DNA from: an uncultured bacterium
Lineage (GTDB): Bacteria > Cyanobacteriota > Vampirovibrionia > Gastranaerophilales > Gastranaerophilaceae
Assembly (NCBI GenBank): GCA_900553205.1
Contig: USCK01000035.1
Coordinates: 1-14,273 of the forward strand
Reading direction: 5' to 3'
Length of the DNA stretch: 14,273 bases
Part shown: piece after piece, positions 7,453-14,273 of the stretch
Position numbering within the stretch: the first letter of the stretch is position 1
Layout: each line of letters begins with the position of its first letter
Made by a program: the position numbers and the translations under genes
Notes under the pieces: model-generated
Database searches by the model: none
What the model was told of the DNA's origin: nothing
What the model saw: the letters and a program-made list of their open reading frames with translations, nothing else

Positions 7453-7660
7453 AATTATCCTCTTTTGTATTATTTCGTTGTACTATAAATCCACATTTTA
7501 TACAAGCCAAAGTTTCTCCTGTACTATCTACAGGCATAAATTCATGCTCACAACGTTCATAATCTTCTAACAGAGGAGTTCTAAGAGGATCATAATTAAA
7601 TTCTTCAGGCTCCTCAGGTTCTTTGTGGAACAATTTCCAAAGACATTCAAATATATACAT
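7436..7660 (-). CDS. Small zinc-ribbon-like protein, function unknown
   Basis: A 74-aa protein I cannot assign to a named family. An acidic stretch (EPEEPEEF, 14-21) is followed by a metal-site pattern: C37-x-H39 and C53-x2-C56 (CEHEFM ... LACIKCGFIV). This fits a one-finger zinc ribbon, with C/H/C/C ligands. The C-terminal tail is polar. No signal peptide or membrane segment. It starts 2 nt after the cdd stop and overlaps the HD phosphodiesterase start by 17 nt, so it is clearly a member of this operon and translation is probably coupled. It may bind nucleic acid or act as an accessory to a neighbour, but nothing in the sequence decides this. Confidence 0.75.
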   Translation of the reverse strand: MYIFECLWKLFHKEPEEPEEFNYDPLRTPLLEDYERCEHEFMPVDSTGETLACIKCGFIVQRNNTKEDNYGSNI

Positions 7661-7662
7661 AA

Positions 7663-8046
7663 CTATAGAGTAAAACTTTCAGGAAGAAGATATGAGAGCT
7701 TTGTTATTTTCAATTCTCCGTTTTCTTCTGTTATAACATCTAAATCTTCGTTCTTAAATTCATTTAATACTTGTCTGCAAGCTCCACAAGGATAGCAATT
7801 ATCTGTGTTTGGTGAATAAATTGCAATCGCATCAATTTTTGATTCACCATTTACTACAGCCGCACCTACAGCACATCTCTCTGCACAAATTGCAAGACCA
7901 TAACTGGAATTTTCAAAGTTGCAACCTTTAAAAGTTTTGCCTGACGCTGTTAAAACGCATGCACCAACTTTAAAGTTTGAATATTTACAATAAGCATTTG
8001 TAGATGCTTCTTTTGCCATTTTCATCAAATTATTATAATCTGCCAT
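7663..8046 (-). CDS. cdd: Cytidine deaminase
   Basis: A 127-aa homotetrameric-type cytidine deaminase that converts cytidine and deoxycytidine to uridine and deoxyuridine in pyrimidine salvage. Visible: the substrate-binding NFEN (43-46), the zinc/catalytic CAE (C54, E56) in AICAERCAVGAAV, and PCGACRQ (86-92; C87 and C90 are zinc ligands). The length is normal for the short form. A GAGGTG ribosome binding site (8056-8051) sits 4 nt before the ATG. It follows the 117-aa gene by 13 nt and precedes the zinc-ribbon gene by 2 nt. In many bacteria cdd lies near ybeY-dgkA-era, which matches this cluster. Confidence 0.96.
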   Translation of the reverse strand: MADYNNLMKMAKEASTNAYCKYSNFKVGACVLTASGKTFKGCNFENSSYGLAICAERCAVGAAVVNGESKIDAIAIYSPNTDNCYPCGACRQVLNEFKNEDLDVITEENGELKITKLSYLLPESFTL

Positions 8047-8059
8047 AATACACCTCTAT

Positions 8060-8413
8060 TTATACATGTGAAGACAATGTAACGGATAAACCGTCCATAA
8101 TATTCTTAAAATCTGCTTCCGGCAAAGTTGACATAGCCTTCATAGCAAACCCGAAGCTATCAGCTTTGTCATACCAGCGTCTGCCGTTTGATGACTGATA
8201 TAACCCCATAACTCTGTTCAAGCCAAGACTTAATGGTGGTTCTTTAGTTTCATCATCATAATCATCTCTATGAAAATCTTTTATTTGATTAACAATCGTA
8301 ATCAAAGATTGTGACAAGGCTTCTTTTTCTTCCTCAGATAACTTCTCCAAGAGCTTTATTGTTCTTGAAGTTTCCAAATGTGAATCATACCAGCGTCTGT
8401 CTTTTGTTTCCAT
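8060..8413 (-). CDS. Hypothetical protein with duplicated RRWYD module
   Basis: A 117-aa cytoplasmic protein; I do not recognise a named family. It is an internal duplication. RRWYD (6-10) is followed by a helix ending near 44, and RRWYD recurs at 78-82 followed by a similar helix to the C-terminus (KAMSTLPEADFKNIMDGL). Both units read RRWYD, about 10 residues, then an L..L..E...I...L amphipathic helix. The linker (46-75) is acidic then proline-rich. The copies still share 14 identical bases (CATACCAGCGTCTG on the plus strand at 8170-8183 and 8386-8399). An AGGAA ribosome binding site lies about 9 nt before the ATG. It is first in the operon and has a strong promoter. Role unknown. Confidence 0.8.
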   Translation of the reverse strand: METKDRRWYDSHLETSRTIKLLEKLSEEEKEALSQSLITIVNQIKDFHRDDYDDETKEPPLSLGLNRVMGLYQSSNGRRWYDKADSFGFAMKAMSTLPEADFKNIMDGLSVTLSSHV

Positions 8414-8444
8414 ATCTATTAATTCCTACACCTAATGTAATATA

Positions 8445-8473
8445 ATTATATAGTTTTTTATATTTTTGGTCAA
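8445..8473 (-). promoter_or_regulatory. Sigma-70 type promoter for the RRWYD-cdd-pgpH-ybeY-dgkA operon
   Basis: On the minus strand TTGACC (8473-8468) and a perfect TATAAT (8450-8445) are 17 nt apart, near-ideal. The start of transcription would be near 8438, about 25 nt before the ATG. Its -35 overlaps the -35 of the divergent amidase promoter. Confidence 0.7.
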
Positions 8474-8496
8474 TCTTTTATCTTTTTTGGTATAAT
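8466..8496 (+). promoter_or_regulatory. Promoter for the amidase-murI operon
   Basis: A perfect -10 TATAAT (8491-8496) is preceded by TGG, giving an extended -10 (TGGTATAAT). The best -35 is TTGGTC (8466-8471), with a long 19-nt spacer that the extended -10 would compensate. Transcription would start near 8503. The ribosome binding site GGGGAG (8506-8511) precedes the amidase ATG. Confidence 0.65.
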
Positions 8497-8525
8497 ATCA
8501 AATATGGGGAGTAGAGATTAAATTA

Positions 8526-10436
8526 ATGAGAAAATTTTTTGCAATATTTTTTTTATTTATTATGATGCTTTTTCAGTCAGCATTTGCTGATGATATGTAC
8601 AAAATAAAAGGCATCACATTTGATACATCTGCTTCCGTCGCAATACTTAATACTATCGGAACTTATCAGTCAAGTATTACCGATAAAGTTAAACTTATAA
8701 AACTTCCTGATGAACATAAAGTGTATTTTGATGTAACTTCTTCTATATTAATTGGCAAAAAGCAAGATTTATATCTTTCCTCAGGGGCAATAAAACAGAT
8801 AAAAATAAGTCAATTTACGACTAACCCTAATATTGTGAGAATTGTAATGTTTTTTGATGACAACTACAATCTTGACAATTTAAAAATCGGAAACATTAAT
8901 AATCATTTGGTAATTATGACAAATGAATTATCCTCGACACTTGCACAATTTTATCAAAATTCATACAGAGATAAAGTAAAAACTGCCGAAGATTATTATG
9001 AAACTTTTAATATACAGGTTCAAGCTCCAAATCCTCAACCTGCAGTATTAACAACAGCAAACAACAAATACTCTCAAAAAGAATTGACACAGATTCAACA
9101 AGCATTTGGTCAGTCTAATGCTGAGAATATAAAACAACTTGTTAATAGCGACCTTAGCAAAAACATAAATTTAAGAAGTCGCTATTATATAAATTCTGTT
9201 ACCTCAAAGAATAACGGGTTTCTAATCGGAGGTTTTGGTGCGCCTACAATACAAAAACCTTTTGTATTAGCCAATCCTAACAGAATGGTATTCGATTTTG
9301 TAAACAGTAATTTCAAGAATTCTATTAATAATAAAGAAATTCTACTCAATCCAAACAATTTGCAAGGTGATAAAATCAGAATCTCAAGACTTGATAACAA
9401 CACTACTCGAGTAATTGTCGTTTCTGAAAAAGCCAGACAATATATTCCGATATTCTCACCTGACAACCAATCAGTTTTGTTGGTAAATCCTGAGAACTTG
9501 TCTGCAAACGCTATAGTTGCAAACAGAACGAATATTTTAAAATACAAATACCAAAAGAACCTAAGCACTGACGATTTAACTCTATCATTTGATAAACCTG
9601 TAGTGTGGGGGATAAAACGAAATACTGATAACCTGTATGTTTATTTCTTTAACGCTGCACAATACAACGAATCTGTTTTTAAAAGTGTCATCAATAACAC
9701 TCCGTATCACGAAGTAGAATTGGCATTATTAAAAAATATCGGCATAAGATTAACAATGCCTTTGACAAGTAATAATGACATAAACACTTATTTTTCTGCT
9801 GACGGGAAAAACTTTAGGATAAGAGCATCAGGGTTAAAACCTGTAATCAAAACTCCAAAACCGAAAGAAACACCTGCAATAATTTCAGGTGGCAAAATAA
9901 GAGGCAAAGTTATTGTTCTTGATGCCGGTCATGGTGGAACAGACTATGGTGCTATCCGTAACGGTATTAACGAAAAAGATATAAACCTTGATGTCGCAAA
10001 ACGAGTGGAAAATATTTTAAGAAGAAAAGGCTACAAGGTCGGTATGACAAGAGCAAATGATATCTTTGTATCACTTGAGGACAGATGCAAGATTTCGGCA
10101 TCAATGAATCCTTCAATTTTTGTAAGTATTCATGTTAATTCTTGTGTCGGTACAGAACCAAGAGGAATAGAAACACACTATTATCATGACAATAGTGTTG
10201 AACTGGCAACTACTATCCACTCTAAGATGACAAAGGCTATTCAGTCGCCAAATCGTGGCTTGTTTAAGTCTAAATTTTATGTTATAAATCATACGACAGT
10301 GCCTGCTGTACTTTTAGAAATAGGCTTTATTTCTAACGATAAGGAAAGAGCCGAGTTAATAACACCTAAACGAAAACAGGCAACAGCACAAGCAATAGCG
10401 GAGGGTATAATTGAGTATATCAACAGCCACAAATAA
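8526..10436 (+). CDS. amiC: N-acetylmuramoyl-L-alanine amidase (AmiC type), exported, with AMIN-like domains
   Basis: A 636-aa exported zinc amidase that cuts the bond between MurNAc and L-Ala in peptidoglycan, usually for cell separation. A signal peptide is clear (MRKFFAIFFLFIMMLFQSAFA, likely cut after A21). Residues 25-435 hold beta-rich repeats resembling two to three AMIN modules (about 25-132, 222-322, 335-435), which target peptidoglycan or the septum. A KTPKPKETP linker (442-450) leads to the Amidase_3 domain (about 459-636). Its zinc and catalytic residues are visible: H469 (DAGHGG), E483 (INEKD), H536 (SIHVN), E598 (LLEIGF). Starts at ATG 8526 with GGGGAG upstream. murI starts inside its end, so the two are coupled. 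The gene symbol is by type, not proven orthology. Confidence 0.93.
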   Translation: MRKFFAIFFLFIMMLFQSAFADDMYKIKGITFDTSASVAILNTIGTYQSSITDKVKLIKLPDEHKVYFDVTSSILIGKKQDLYLSSGAIKQIKISQFTTNPNIVRIVMFFDDNYNLDNLKIGNINNHLVIMTNELSSTLAQFYQNSYRDKVKTAEDYYETFNIQVQAPNPQPAVLTTANNKYSQKELTQIQQAFGQSNAENIKQLVNSDLSKNINLRSRYYINSVTSKNNGFLIGGFGAPTIQKPFVLANPNRMVFDFVNSNFKNSINNKEILLNPNNLQGDKIRISRLDNNTTRVIVVSEKARQYIPIFSPDNQSVLLVNPENLSANAIVANRTNILKYKYQKNLSTDDLTLSFDKPVVWGIKRNTDNLYVYFFNAAQYNESVFKSVINNTPYHEVELALLKNIGIRLTMPLTSNNDINTYFSADGKNFRIRASGLKPVIKTPKPKETPAIISGGKIRGKVIVLDAGHGGTDYGAIRNGINEKDINLDVAKRVENILRRKGYKVGMTRANDIFVSLEDRCKISASMNPSIFVSIHVNSCVGTEPRGIETHYYHDNSVELATTIHSKMTKAIQSPNRGLFKSKFYVINHTTVPAVLLEIGFISNDKERAELITPKRKQATAQAIAEGIIEYINSHK

Positions 10437-11208
10437 CCCTATAGGATTTTTTGATTCCGGAGTTGGAGGACTTACTGTATATTCAAAGTTCCGAGAAAAA
10501 TTCCCAAACGAAAAATGCTTGTATTTCGGGGATACAGCACATTTGCCTTATGGGAATAAATCTAAAGAAGAATTAATATCTTATGCCAGACATATTATGG
10601 ATTTCTTCAAATCTAAAAATGTCAAAGCTGTTGTTATTGCTTGTAATACATCATCTTCTGCTGCGTATGACACAATAAAAGATGAGTACGATTTCAAAAT
10701 ATATCCGATTATACAATGCTGTGCAAAAATTATTGGTGAAATGCCTATAAAACGATTAGGCATATTTGCAACCGAAGCAACAATAAAAACAGGCGTATAT
10801 GAATCCGAAATAAAAAAATATAACAAGACTATGGAAATCTTCCCTCAAAGTTGTCCTAATTGGGTCAATATTGTTGAAACAAAAGGGCAAGATGATTCAC
10901 AAAACATAAAAACTATTTATGAAGATTTGTGCAGAATGTTGGTGCATAACCCTGAGAAGATAATTCTCGGTTGCACTCATTATCCGTACCTAAAAATTGT
11001 TCTTTCAATGTTTGCACCTTATTATATGTTCATTGACCCTGCAGACTTCTTTGTAGATTATATAGACAAAGATTTGGAAAGCTGTGGTTTAAAATCAAAT
11101 TCTACAGAAAAAGGCTATGAAAAAATGTATGTCAGTGCCAACCCTGAACAGTTCAAAACAGCATCTGAGATGTTTTATAAATTGAAAGAACTACCTGAAT
11201 TAGTTTAA
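10411..11208 (+). CDS. murI: Glutamate racemase
   Basis: A 265-aa cytoplasmic enzyme that makes D-glutamate from L-glutamate for peptidoglycan. Visible: FDSGVGGLTV with D15-S16, YFGDTAHLPYG (38-48), the first catalytic cysteine in ACNTSS (C78), and the second in GCTHYP (C188, with H190). The length matches the family. The start is TTG at 10411, chosen because GGAGGG (10400-10405) lies 5 nt before it and the conserved PIGFFDSG begins nearby. It overlaps the amidase gene by 26 nt, tying two peptidoglycan genes to one transcript. A possible terminator follows at 11244-11279. Confidence 0.95.
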   Translation: MSISTATNNPIGFFDSGVGGLTVYSKFREKFPNEKCLYFGDTAHLPYGNKSKEELISYARHIMDFFKSKNVKAVVIACNTSSSAAYDTIKDEYDFKIYPIIQCCAKIIGEMPIKRLGIFATEATIKTGVYESEIKKYNKTMEIFPQSCPNWVNIVETKGQDDSQNIKTIYEDLCRMLVHNPEKIILGCTHYPYLKIVLSMFAPYYMFIDPADFFVDYIDKDLESCGLKSNSTEKGYEKMYVSANPEQFKTASEMFYKLKELPELV

Positions 11209-11243
11209 TTGTAAAACTATATTAATATTACCCTTATAAACTG

Positions 11244-11279
11244 GCAATATCAGTGCGATTTGCTTGTATTTTTATTTTG
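11244..11279 (+). terminator. Possible Rho-independent terminator after murI
   Basis: GCAA-T-ATC (11244-11251), loop AGTGC, GAT-TTGC (11257-11263) form a 7-bp stem with one bulged T. It is followed by the T-rich TTGTATTTTTATTTTG (11264-11279). The stem is weak, so this is moderate evidence only. Confidence 0.45.
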
Positions 11280-11291
11280 AATATATATAAT
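11264..11291 (+). promoter_or_regulatory. Candidate promoter for pgi operon
   Basis: TATAAT at 11286-11291 with a poor -35 TTGTAT at 11264-11269 (16-nt spacer) lies about 43 nt before the pgi start. The AT-rich context makes chance matches likely. The T-tract of the murI terminator overlaps the -35. Confidence 0.4.
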
Positions 11292-11333
11292 AAAAATACA
11301 ATATGTACATTTTATAAGGAGAATATTTAGGTA

Positions 11334-12722
11334 ATGCTGAAACTCAATTACAAAAATGCAGATGCAGTTGTCGTAGGCGAAGAAAACGGACTTAATATTG
11401 AACAAGAATTCTGTAATTACAAAGAAACTATTGCTAACATTATTTCTGACTTGAACAAGAGAAAAGACAAACCGGGACAATGGCTGCGTTGGATGAACTT
11501 GGGTTATAGCGAAGAAACCATTTGGTATGTGAAAGAATTTGCATCAATGGTAGAAAACCGATTTGATAATATTTTGGTTTTAGGTATCGGTGGTTCTGCT
11601 TTAGGTGGACTTGCCGTAACAGAAGCATTATTAAAGCCTTATTGGAACCTTTTGACACCAGAACAACGCAATGGACTTCCAAGAATATTCTTCCTTGATA
11701 ATATAGACCCCGATTCAATTAATGGTTTACTAAATATTTTAGATTTAAAGAAAACTTTGGTTAATGTAATCACAAAATCAGGTTCAACAGCCGAAACAAT
11801 GTCACAATACATGATTGTGAAAAACATTTTGGAAAGAGAACTTGAGGACGATTATAGAAAAAATATTGTTGTAACAACAGATAAAAATGTTGGTATCCTA
11901 AGACAACTTGCAGACCAAGAAGGATACAAAACATTTGTAATTCCTGATGATGTTGGTGGCAGATTCTCAGTATTCTCTGCAGTAGGTTTGTTACCGTTTG
12001 CACTTGTAGGAATTGATATTGACGAGCTTACAAATGGTATCAAAGACATGGATTTGGCTTTGAAAAACACAGATATCCATAAAAATATAGCTGCTCAAAA
12101 CGCATTGATACATTATCTTATGGATACTAAAAAAGGCAAAAACATTTCTGTTATGATGCCATATTCTTCAAGACTCAGATATGTATCAGACTGGTATGCT
12201 CAATTATGGGCAGAATCTTTGGGGAAAGAATTTGACAATGAAGGCAACAAAATCAATGTCGGTCCTACTCCTGTCAAAGCTCTCGGTGCAACAGACCAAC
12301 ACTCACAAATTCAGCTGTATAACGAAGGACCTAACAACAAGCTTATAACATTCATCAGGGTCGATAATTTTGATACAACTTTAGAAATACCTAAAATTTT
12401 TGAATACACTGGAATAGGTTATTTAGGTGGCAAGACTATCAATGATTTGATTAATGCCGAAGCTGATTCAACAAGAGTTGCGTTGTCAGATTATTCAAGA
12501 CCGACAATCACAATTTCGATGGACAGAATTAATCCTTATAATTTGGCTCAGTTGCTGTATATGTATGAGGTTCAGACTGCTATTGCAGGTGAGCTTTATC
12601 ATATCAACACATTTAACCAACCTGGAGTTGAACAGGCTAAGAATTATACCTATGCGCTAATGGGTCGTTCTGGTTATGAAGATTCAGCTCAGCAACTTCA
12701 AGAAAAAATGGCATCAGTATAA
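11334..12722 (+). CDS. pgi: Glucose-6-phosphate isomerase
   Basis: A 462-aa cytoplasmic enzyme that interconverts glucose-6-phosphate and fructose-6-phosphate in glycolysis and gluconeogenesis. The length fits the shorter bacterial branch. Visible: LGIGGSALGG (83-92), the SIS-type phosphate-binding TKSGSTAET (147-155), IPDDVGGRFSVFSAVGLLP (203-221), the catalytic glutamate in LWAESLGK (E294), histidine in GATDQHSQ (H323) and lysine in QPGVEQAKNYTYA (K436). The ATG at 11334 is preceded by AAGGAG about 12 nt upstream, a rather long spacing. The end overlaps the next gene by one base (TAATG). Confidence 0.96.
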   Translation: MLKLNYKNADAVVVGEENGLNIEQEFCNYKETIANIISDLNKRKDKPGQWLRWMNLGYSEETIWYVKEFASMVENRFDNILVLGIGGSALGGLAVTEALLKPYWNLLTPEQRNGLPRIFFLDNIDPDSINGLLNILDLKKTLVNVITKSGSTAETMSQYMIVKNILERELEDDYRKNIVVTTDKNVGILRQLADQEGYKTFVIPDDVGGRFSVFSAVGLLPFALVGIDIDELTNGIKDMDLALKNTDIHKNIAAQNALIHYLMDTKKGKNISVMMPYSSRLRYVSDWYAQLWAESLGKEFDNEGNKINVGPTPVKALGATDQHSQIQLYNEGPNNKLITFIRVDNFDTTLEIPKIFEYTGIGYLGGKTINDLINAEADSTRVALSDYSRPTITISMDRINPYNLAQLLYMYEVQTAIAGELYHINTFNQPGVEQAKNYTYALMGRSGYEDSAQQLQEKMASV

Positions 12723-13207
12723 TGAAAAAAATTGTTATCATAATTATATGCTTGTTGTTTAGTATAACAACAGTTTGTGCCTATACAATCCAAGCCGGCG
12801 TATCGGTTGATAAAGTTCCTAAGACTTTATTCGGGAGTTGGCAAGTTGAAGCCCAACTGGTTGAAACTAATGCTGCAGGCACATTTAAACCAAAAAGTAC
12901 AGACTTATGGAACTTATCTCGGTATGGTAACGTCCTTAATCTTGAGAACCCTTTTACGGGGGCAAAGGCTTCAGTTGACCTAAAATCTACTGAAGGCAAC
13001 CTTGTAGTATTTACTAAGACATCAGATTGGGATAACAGAGTGCTGAAGGATATAGTATCAATAAGAATAGAGAACAATACTTTCACAGGGATAAATGATG
13101 TAATTCTGGAAACAACATCTCTATATGACGGCCATATCCTAAAGAAAGAAACTGCCCGATACAAAATTGTAGGGAAAAAACTTTCAGGCATGAGCTTCCC
13201 AAGATAA
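12722..13207 (+). CDS. Small secreted protein of unknown function ('LWNLSR' type)
   Basis: A 161-aa protein with a type I signal peptide (MKKIVIIIICLLFSITTVCA, likely cut after A20). No lipobox is seen. The rest (about 140 aa) is beta-rich: LFGSWQVEAQLVET (36-49), LWNLSRYGNVLNLENPFTGA (62-81), NTFTGINDVILETTS, and RYKIVGKKLSG near the end. The layout of short strands with a GSW start is reminiscent of a small beta-barrel or lipocalin-like fold, but this is a guess. I do not recognise a named family. The ATG shares a base with the pgi stop and trxB follows after 15 nt, so it is co-transcribed with both. It acts in the periplasm or outside; role unknown. Confidence 0.8.
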   Translation: MKKIVIIIICLLFSITTVCAYTIQAGVSVDKVPKTLFGSWQVEAQLVETNAAGTFKPKSTDLWNLSRYGNVLNLENPFTGAKASVDLKSTEGNLVVFTKTSDWDNRVLKDIVSIRIENNTFTGINDVILETTSLYDGHILKKETARYKIVGKKLSGMSFPR

Positions 13208-13222
13208 ATCAACGGAGGTGGT

Positions 13223-14169
13223 ATGGGGATTTATAATTTTGATATTGTGATTTTAGGGGGAGGCCCTGCAGGTTTATCAGCAGGAATATATTCTGCAAGA
13301 AGTAATGCATCAACAGCAATACTTGACATTACGATGATGGGTGGTCAACCATCTAATTATTTAGAGCTTGAAAATTACCCCGGGTTTCCTATTATCGGTG
13401 GATATGAACTTATGGAGAAATTTGAAGAACATGTTGACAAGTTCAATGTTCAAAAATTTCCAATGGTAGAGATAAAAAACATTAACCTTACCTCAAACCC
13501 TAAAATAATCGAAACAGAGGAGAACACTTTTTATGCCAAATCTGTCATCATAGCATGTGGCGCTAAGGCTAAAAAACTCGGAGTAAAAGGAGAGCAGGAA
13601 TATATAGGCCGAGGAGTAAGCTATTGTGCTGTTTGTGATGCGGCGTTTTATAGAGATAAAATAGTTACTGTTGTCGTAATACGGCTATCGAAGAAGGCAT
13701 GTATTTGACCAAATTCGCTAATAAAGTTTATATAGTACATAAACGCAACGAATTGAGAGCAGATAAAATCATTCAAGAAAGAGCTTTTAATAACGATAAA
13801 CTTGAATTTGTTTGGAATAGTAAAGTCATAGAAATTCAAGGTGAAGATACCGTTAATAGTGTAATCTTAGAAAATATAAAAACAGGAGGAATAACAAAAC
13901 TTGAAACTGACGGAGTATTTCCATATATCGGTTTAACACCTAATGTAGAAGGTATATCGGGACAAGTTCAACAAGATTCTAACGGATTTATTATAACTGA
14001 TAGCACAATGCAAACCTCTGAAAGAGGAGTATTTGCAGCAGGTGATATCAGAAACACTCCACTAAGACAAGTTATAACAGCATCTTCTGACGGAGCCGTT
14101 AGTGCCGTATATGCTTCTAAATACCTAGAAACACTTGCCACAGAAGCAAATACAGTACAGCAGATTTAA
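13223..14169 (+). pseudogene. trxB: Thioredoxin reductase, frameshifted by a ~7-nt loss
   Basis: Two abutting reading frames together give one thioredoxin reductase of about 315 aa, an FAD enzyme that uses NADPH to reduce thioredoxin. The first frame (13223-13708) has the FAD-binding LGGGPAGLSAG (11-21), MMGGQPSNYLELENYPGF, and the redox CAVC (135-138). It leaves frame after DKIVTVV. The second resumes at 13678 as NTAIEEGMYLTKFANKVYIV and ends with GVFAAGDIRNTPLRQVITA. Between them, VVGGGNTAIEE is expected, but where nine bases for three glycines should lie only GT (13676-13677) remains, so about seven bases are lost. The NADPH-binding glycine motif is therefore broken. Everything else looks intact, so an assembly or sequencing error is at least as likely as a real mutation. 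A GGAGGTG ribosome binding site (13214-13220) precedes the ATG closely. Confidence 0.93.
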
Positions 14170-14171
14170 TG

Positions 14172-14273
14172 TAACAAAATTGTAACATTTATTAAAGATA
14201 ATTCTTAAAAATGCCGTTATACAAAGTGTAAAAGTTGTTTAGTTACATGTTTTCACACACAACTAGACAACAC
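14172..14273 (+). repeat. Inverted copy 2 of the GLUG-gene promoter/leader, reaching the window end
   Basis: This stretch starts two bases after the trxB stop and matches the reverse complement of 1230-1330 along its whole length, with 43 identical bases at 14212-14254. It has the same -10-like TATACA (14218-14223). The hairpin GTTGTTTAGT (14234-14243) / ACTAGACAAC (14262-14271) has an 18-nt loop that differs from copy 1 only in its second half. TGTAACA occurs twice, 11 nt apart (14170-14176, 14181-14187). By analogy with copy 1 a paralogous plus-strand gene should start about 20 nt beyond the window; that is inference. Confidence 0.8.

Noticed and set aside
9185..9568. 127-aa minus-strand open frame
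   Set aside because: Lies wholly inside the amidase gene on the other strand and resembles no protein.
11440..12070. Several overlapping minus-strand open frames
   Set aside because: They are shadows of pgi, whose catalytic residues are all intact.
12781..13212. 143-aa minus-strand open frame
   Set aside because: Antisense to the secreted-protein gene, which has a signal peptide, coupling to pgi and a sensible composition; the antisense frame has no recognisable domain.
1230..14273. Terminal inverted repeats of a composite transposon
   Set aside because: The inverted repeats enclose only housekeeping genes, with no transposase or integrase, and they sit where a gene leader would be; a shared leader explains them better.

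Overview
The window is AT-rich and gene-dense. It looks like a chromosomal fragment from an uncultured gut-type member of the cyanobacterial sister lineage Melainabacteria/Vampirovibrionia, most likely Candidatus Gastranaerophilales. This assignment is an inference. It rests on the N-terminus MGLSSSQARLLSLTGRMHDI of the first gene, a start I associate with repeated protein families in that lineage, and on an AMIN-domain cell-wall amidase, a secreted 'LWNLSR' protein and the low GC content. I see no phage, transposase, CRISPR array, tRNA or rRNA. Most genes are housekeeping.

Layout. Positions 1-1212 (minus) hold the first 404 codons of a GLUG-repeat surface-type protein that runs off the left edge. 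Its promoter/leader lies at 1230-1330. A minus-strand cluster ybaB-recR-oppF follows (3251 down to 1331). A matrixin-like metalloprotease (3296-4090, plus) starts divergently from ybaB. A 299-bp gap between convergent genes carries a minus-strand terminator and hairpins that may be a non-coding RNA. From 8413 down to 4390 runs a tight minus-strand operon: a 117-aa protein with a duplicated RRWYD module, cytidine deaminase, a 74-aa zinc-ribbon-like protein, a 7TM-HD c-di-AMP phosphodiesterase, ybeY and dgkA. Divergent promoters with overlapping -35 elements (8445-8496) also drive a plus-strand cell-wall pair, an AMIN/Amidase_3 amidase and murI. A second plus-strand operon follows: pgi, a small secreted protein and trxB.

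Working together: the amidase, MurI and DgkA (undecaprenol/lipid recycling type) serve the cell envelope. The HD phosphodiesterase next to ybeY and dgkA is a widely conserved arrangement tying second-messenger control to RNA maturation and lipid recycling. YbaB-RecR is the usual DNA repair pair.

Most notable: the last 102 bases (14172-14273) are an inverted copy of the leader in front of the GLUG gene (1230-1330). The two share 43 identical bases and a 10-bp hairpin whose stem is conserved while the loop differs. The right end is therefore probably the leader of a second gene of the same class beyond the window. The window ends may be assembly breaks at this repeat family. Two housekeeping genes carry indels: ybaB has a 3'-end frameshift, and trxB has lost about 7 nt in its NADPH-binding glycine motif. 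These are either assembly errors or real lesions.
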